Below are positions 43,252 to 45,790 of a DNA stretch of 45,790 nucleotides, piece by piece (positions within the stretch are counted from its first letter, which is position 1; the number at the start of each line of letters is the position of its first letter). Origin of the DNA: Candolleomyces eurysporus. Its lineage: Eukaryota; Basidiomycota; Agaricomycetes; Agaricales; Psathyrellaceae. Under the pieces are notes generated by a model. It was not told where the DNA came from and did no database searches. It worked only from the letters and a program-made list of their open reading frames with translations. The stretch covers positions 1 through 45,790 of the forward strand of contig JANBPK010001521.1 of NCBI GenBank assembly GCA_027579435.1, given 5' to 3'. A program made the position numbers and the translations under genes.

Positions 43252-43599
43252 TAGTCACCGTTCACCACCACCTTACCCTCTTACAACTACATCTGGTCTG
43301 CGCAATAACTAAATGGCTTCATGTGTATTTGTATCTCGAGATATTACAGGGTGATCCTTCACCTCTCACTCTAAAAGACTTAAAGCTGCTGAACATGTAT
43401 TGAACAACTCTTATTGAAAGGGGAACGAGCTAGCCTTTCCATGTGGGTCGGTAAGTAGTGACGGCACAGAGGTTGTGGATCCCGGATTCAGACCTTGGAC
43501 TGGATTCCTATGTACTGGGAGTTGATGATCAATCAGATTCATACATTTTGGCTTGGACGGCATTCAACCTCCCTCCTTCCGCAACTTTCAACTCTAATG
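43252..43599. other. FunK1-F 3' region, no gene seen
   Basis: Short stretch holding the 3' UTR of FunK1-F. Nothing further recognised. Confidence 0.45.
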
Positions 43600-43607
43600 A
43601 AGCCATA

Positions 43608-44180
43608 GGAAGATGCCGGCCGCTGAGTATGAAAACACTACCCAAGACCACCGGCCTCACAGTCACTTGTCGTAAACTATAGCTCTGAGTAGTTGATCGA
43701 GCCTTAGTTGACACAATTTTGCTTTCGTTGATAACCAGACTTCATTCAATGCATTTAGACCATACACATCCGATCCTCGGGCCAACAAACTAAGACCATA
43801 TAATTTGACAGGAATCTCGATAAGCAGAAGAGGTCGGTGCTGCCGGGGTCTAAAAAGCATTTGCTCCTTCTTTGTATTACGATCTGACAAGCGGATCTGC
43901 CATCGTCAGTTTCTTGAAGACATCCCGGTCCTACAGTCTTCCAGAACGGCGCTGGAAGCTTCCGCAAAGTTACACTGAGCTTGATACCAATTCGACACCC
44001 CCCTTTGCAACATTGCTTCGTCAGTCGTTAGACGATTTGGGGGGGTTTGTAACTCCGGTCGCGCGAAGTTGTGGACACGCACAGTGCCACCTAGCCTCAG
44101 CTAGTGCCGCTGACCCTCCACCACATACTTGGCGGCGCAGCCTCATAATAAAGGCTGAAGGACATTCATCGTCGCTGTGA
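43608..44180 (+). pseudogene. FunK1 type I promoter and exon 1 relic
   Basis: The type I upstream block is recognisable at 43608-43641 (GGAAGATGCCGGCCGCTGAG). At the expected start the sequence reads CATACACATCCGATCCTC where intact copies have CATGCGCACTCGATCCTC, so ATG has become ATA. Downstream, LYYDLTSGSAIVSFLKTSRS and ERRWKLPQSYTEL match the exon 1 pre-kinase region with indels. Homology ends near 44175 after VIKAEG-like sequence; exons 2-4 are absent. Confidence 0.8.
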
Positions 44181-44210
44181 TCGAGTCTGACAAACCTGAT
44201 AGCGCGGCCA

Positions 44211-44659
44211 GATGTCCCTGCTGCCGCGATGTTGTTGACGAGCCTTGCCGGAGTAGCGTAAGTGCTGGTATGTTTCCTTTGAGGAGTATGTTGAATCGTG
44301 TTTGGTGTAACGCAGCGACTTCTCCGATTGTATAAACCAAGGTTGCCAGGCACCTCTTGTGCTCCAAAGTTCTTCTGGTGGATGCGTTTCCGGAGCCGTT
44401 GCTTGTACGTTCGGTCTACTACCAATCTCGTCTACCCGGATTATGCTGACAGCTCATCCTATTTCCTACTATGCTGCTAGAAATTGGCTTCATCGACGAG
44501 AGCGGCAAGGAACACATCGAAAATATCGCGGCTGGAAACAAGAAGGCCGTTGATGCTGCACTCAAGAAAGGTGATATCGCTGGTCTCAAGACTGAAGCTG
44601 CAGCCGCTTTCAGTGTCGGGAATTGGATCGAACATGTAAATTCGAGGCCCACAAAATGA
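44211..44659 (+). pseudogene. SSP pseudogene (psi-SSP-b), fused behind the FunK1 relic
   Basis: Begins abruptly inside SSP exon 1 at GATGTCCCTGCTGCCGCGAT, so the signal peptide and first Cys residues are missing. Exon 2 is nearly complete (about 44315-44406, CDS-like up to a GTACGT donor), and the third exon has lost the GNW...FGF part but keeps FIDESGKEHIENIAAGNKK. An in-frame stop is at 44657-44659. About 30 bases separate it from the FunK1 exon 1 relic, so a deletion joined the two genes. Confidence 0.8.
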
Positions 44660-45005
44660 GCTGGTAGCGGTTTCTGTCTTATCGTGTATAACATTGTAAA
44701 TCGTGAATATTGTCGAATGGACTATGCCATTGTGCCTGTACCACGTCTTGGTAAAAAATCAGCGGGCAGTGACCGCAGATGAGGTATCTATAAGTGAGTC
44801 CAAGACCAGCAATAAAATCCGAGATACCGGTGCATGCCCAAATGTAGCGAGCTGGACAATTGCATGAACATAGTCCGAGTCTTGGTTAGACACATACTGT
44901 ACGTGAAATCTCTCCTTCTAGCTACTAGCCGGCGTGGCACCGGCGGTAAATAAAAGTCCAACCGGTTAATCTCGTGCAGTTTTTCTCAGCGGAAATTTTG
45001 ATCGT
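44660..45005 (+). repeat. Module 3' segment, copy 2
   Basis: Counterpart of 34388-34810: GTCTTATCGTGTATAACATT, GACCGCAGATGAGGTATCTA, GAAATCTCTCCTTCTAGCTA and GTCCAACCGGTTAATCTCGT. Homology ends near 45005, marking the duplication boundary. Confidence 0.8.
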
Positions 45006-45418
45006 TAAGCACGCTTTAAACAGGAGAGCGTGGCTTATTTCTCCCAGACTGTCTATACGGGCTCTCATTAGTTCCTTCCTCGAACTTGAAGCTCATTTCC
45101 ACTGGCACCAGCCGTGAGGATGCCGTGGCCAAACCTTCACCCGCGGCTGACAGATCTGGATCTGACCCAAGGAAAGAGACACATTCATCAGCAAAAAGGA
45201 TGAAACAATACATGCTGTACGTTATACGGTACAAGCATGTAGAGCATGGGCCAGCCTTGTGCTGAATTTTATGACATATACCAGGCTTGCTCCTAACATT
45301 GTATTTGTATGTAAAGTTCGTACCATCAATAAAAGGGTCTGGCTTGCAACGATGTGCCATACAAGGCTAGTAAAAGGGTAGGTATTGCAATAGTGATATC
45401 CTTGTGCTACCATGCTGA
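45006..45418. other. Region beyond the duplication, no firm gene
   Basis: One plus-strand frame is open for most of 45172-45400 but has no recognised motif. It could be an upstream exon of the edge gene. Confidence 0.3.
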
Positions 45419-45790
45419 TTTTGTCTACGGCGTAGTAAATACCGTGCTGAGGTGGACAATGGCGAGCGTGTAAATACGGAAGAGAGCTGGCCTTCATTTG
45501 TATTCGCTGATGACGTTTCATATGACCCTGATGATCCCGTAAATGGCTTTGGAACGGGGCATGTGTTCAAGCGAGTGAGTGACTTCTCTTTAGCTAAGAA
45601 TGCGCGGCACTCAAACGTGTCCCAGTTTCTAAATCATGAGCTTGTCGGGGCGTCTGGTGCTGGTGGTGTAAAGCCAAATGGAACTCGCCCATCGAAGTCA
45701 CTGAGCTGGAATATTACGGATGTGAATGCTCGGATAGGTGCTTATATCATGGCTCACGTACGCACACCCATCTTGTTTGACCTATTGTCG
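45419..45790 (+). CDS. Partial exon running off the window, unidentified
   Basis: A frame open from about 45419 to the window end (over 120 codons), with a plausible acceptor CGGCGTAG preceded by a CTGAT branch-like sequence at about 45413-45433. Its translation includes SWPSFVFADDVSYDPDDPVN, a Gly/Ser-rich stretch, then KSLSWNITDVNARIGAYIMA. The acidic YDPDDP patch and the following NARIGAYI helix loosely recall DUF6698-like proteins of basidiomycetes, many of them transposon-linked, but this is a weak impression. No start or stop is in the window. Confidence 0.4.

Noticed and set aside
1..45790. tRNA, rRNA or CRISPR array
   Set aside because: I saw no cloverleaf-like or rRNA-like sequence and no regularly spaced short repeats; CRISPR is not expected in a fungal nuclear genome.

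Overview
The window looks like an accessory, duplication-rich stretch of a filamentous basidiomycete genome, probably Agaricomycetes. The evidence is gene style: many short introns (about 50-100 nt, GT-AG, with pyrimidine-rich tails), an intronless basidiomycete-type F-box/LRR-like protein, and above all a cluster of FunK1 (fungal-specific protein kinase, Pkinase_fungal) genes, a family expanded in mushroom-forming fungi. I cannot name the species. All gene models below were spliced by hand from conserved intron positions and frame; no search was run.

Layout. 1-1.64 kb: a non-autonomous LTR retroelement (minus strand) with a Gag-like ORF and no pol; the window starts inside its 3' LTR. 1.9-3.6 kb: F-box protein. 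4.2-5.2 kb: truncated relative of a basidiomycete transposon-associated protein. 5.7-7.1 kb: six-exon NAD(P)-dependent reductase (SDR-A). 8.3-10.5 kb: FunK1-A. 11.7-17.1 kb: head-to-head pair FunK1-B (-)/FunK1-C (+). 18.5-19.2 kb: small secreted cysteine-containing protein SSP1. 20.8-24.7 kb: second head-to-head pair, a broken type II FunK1 (-) and FunK1-D (+). 25-33 kb: relics, including SSP2 (intact, 27.1 kb), an SDR pseudogene (28.9-29.8 kb), an SSP pseudogene (30.9 kb) and FunK1 fragments. 33.8 kb: SSP3. 35.2-36.7 kb: intact SDR-B. 37.8-43.3 kb: third head-to-head pair FunK1-E (-)/FunK1-F (+). 43.6-44.7 kb: a FunK1 relic followed by an SSP relic. The right edge carries an unfinished open frame.

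Main reading. The locus was built by repeated duplication of one module: a long type II FunK1 (about 800 aa) on the minus strand, a shorter type I FunK1 (about 680 aa) on the plus strand, roughly 0.5-0.6 kb of shared promoter between them, then a small secreted protein gene downstream in the type I direction, in two places followed by an SDR copy. Exon sizes are almost invariant (exon 2 is 650 nt in all six complete kinases; exon 3 is 170 nt in type I), yet catalytic residues are not: FunK1-B has lost the metal-binding residues and should be a pseudokinase, and FunK1-C has HGD for HRD. All kinase copies share a C-terminal bipartite basic motif that looks like a nuclear localisation signal. Both sides of the shared promoter have their own conserved sequence block. 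The repeated kinase/pseudokinase-type pair with a linked secreted protein is the best candidate here for an undescribed system; its function is unknown.
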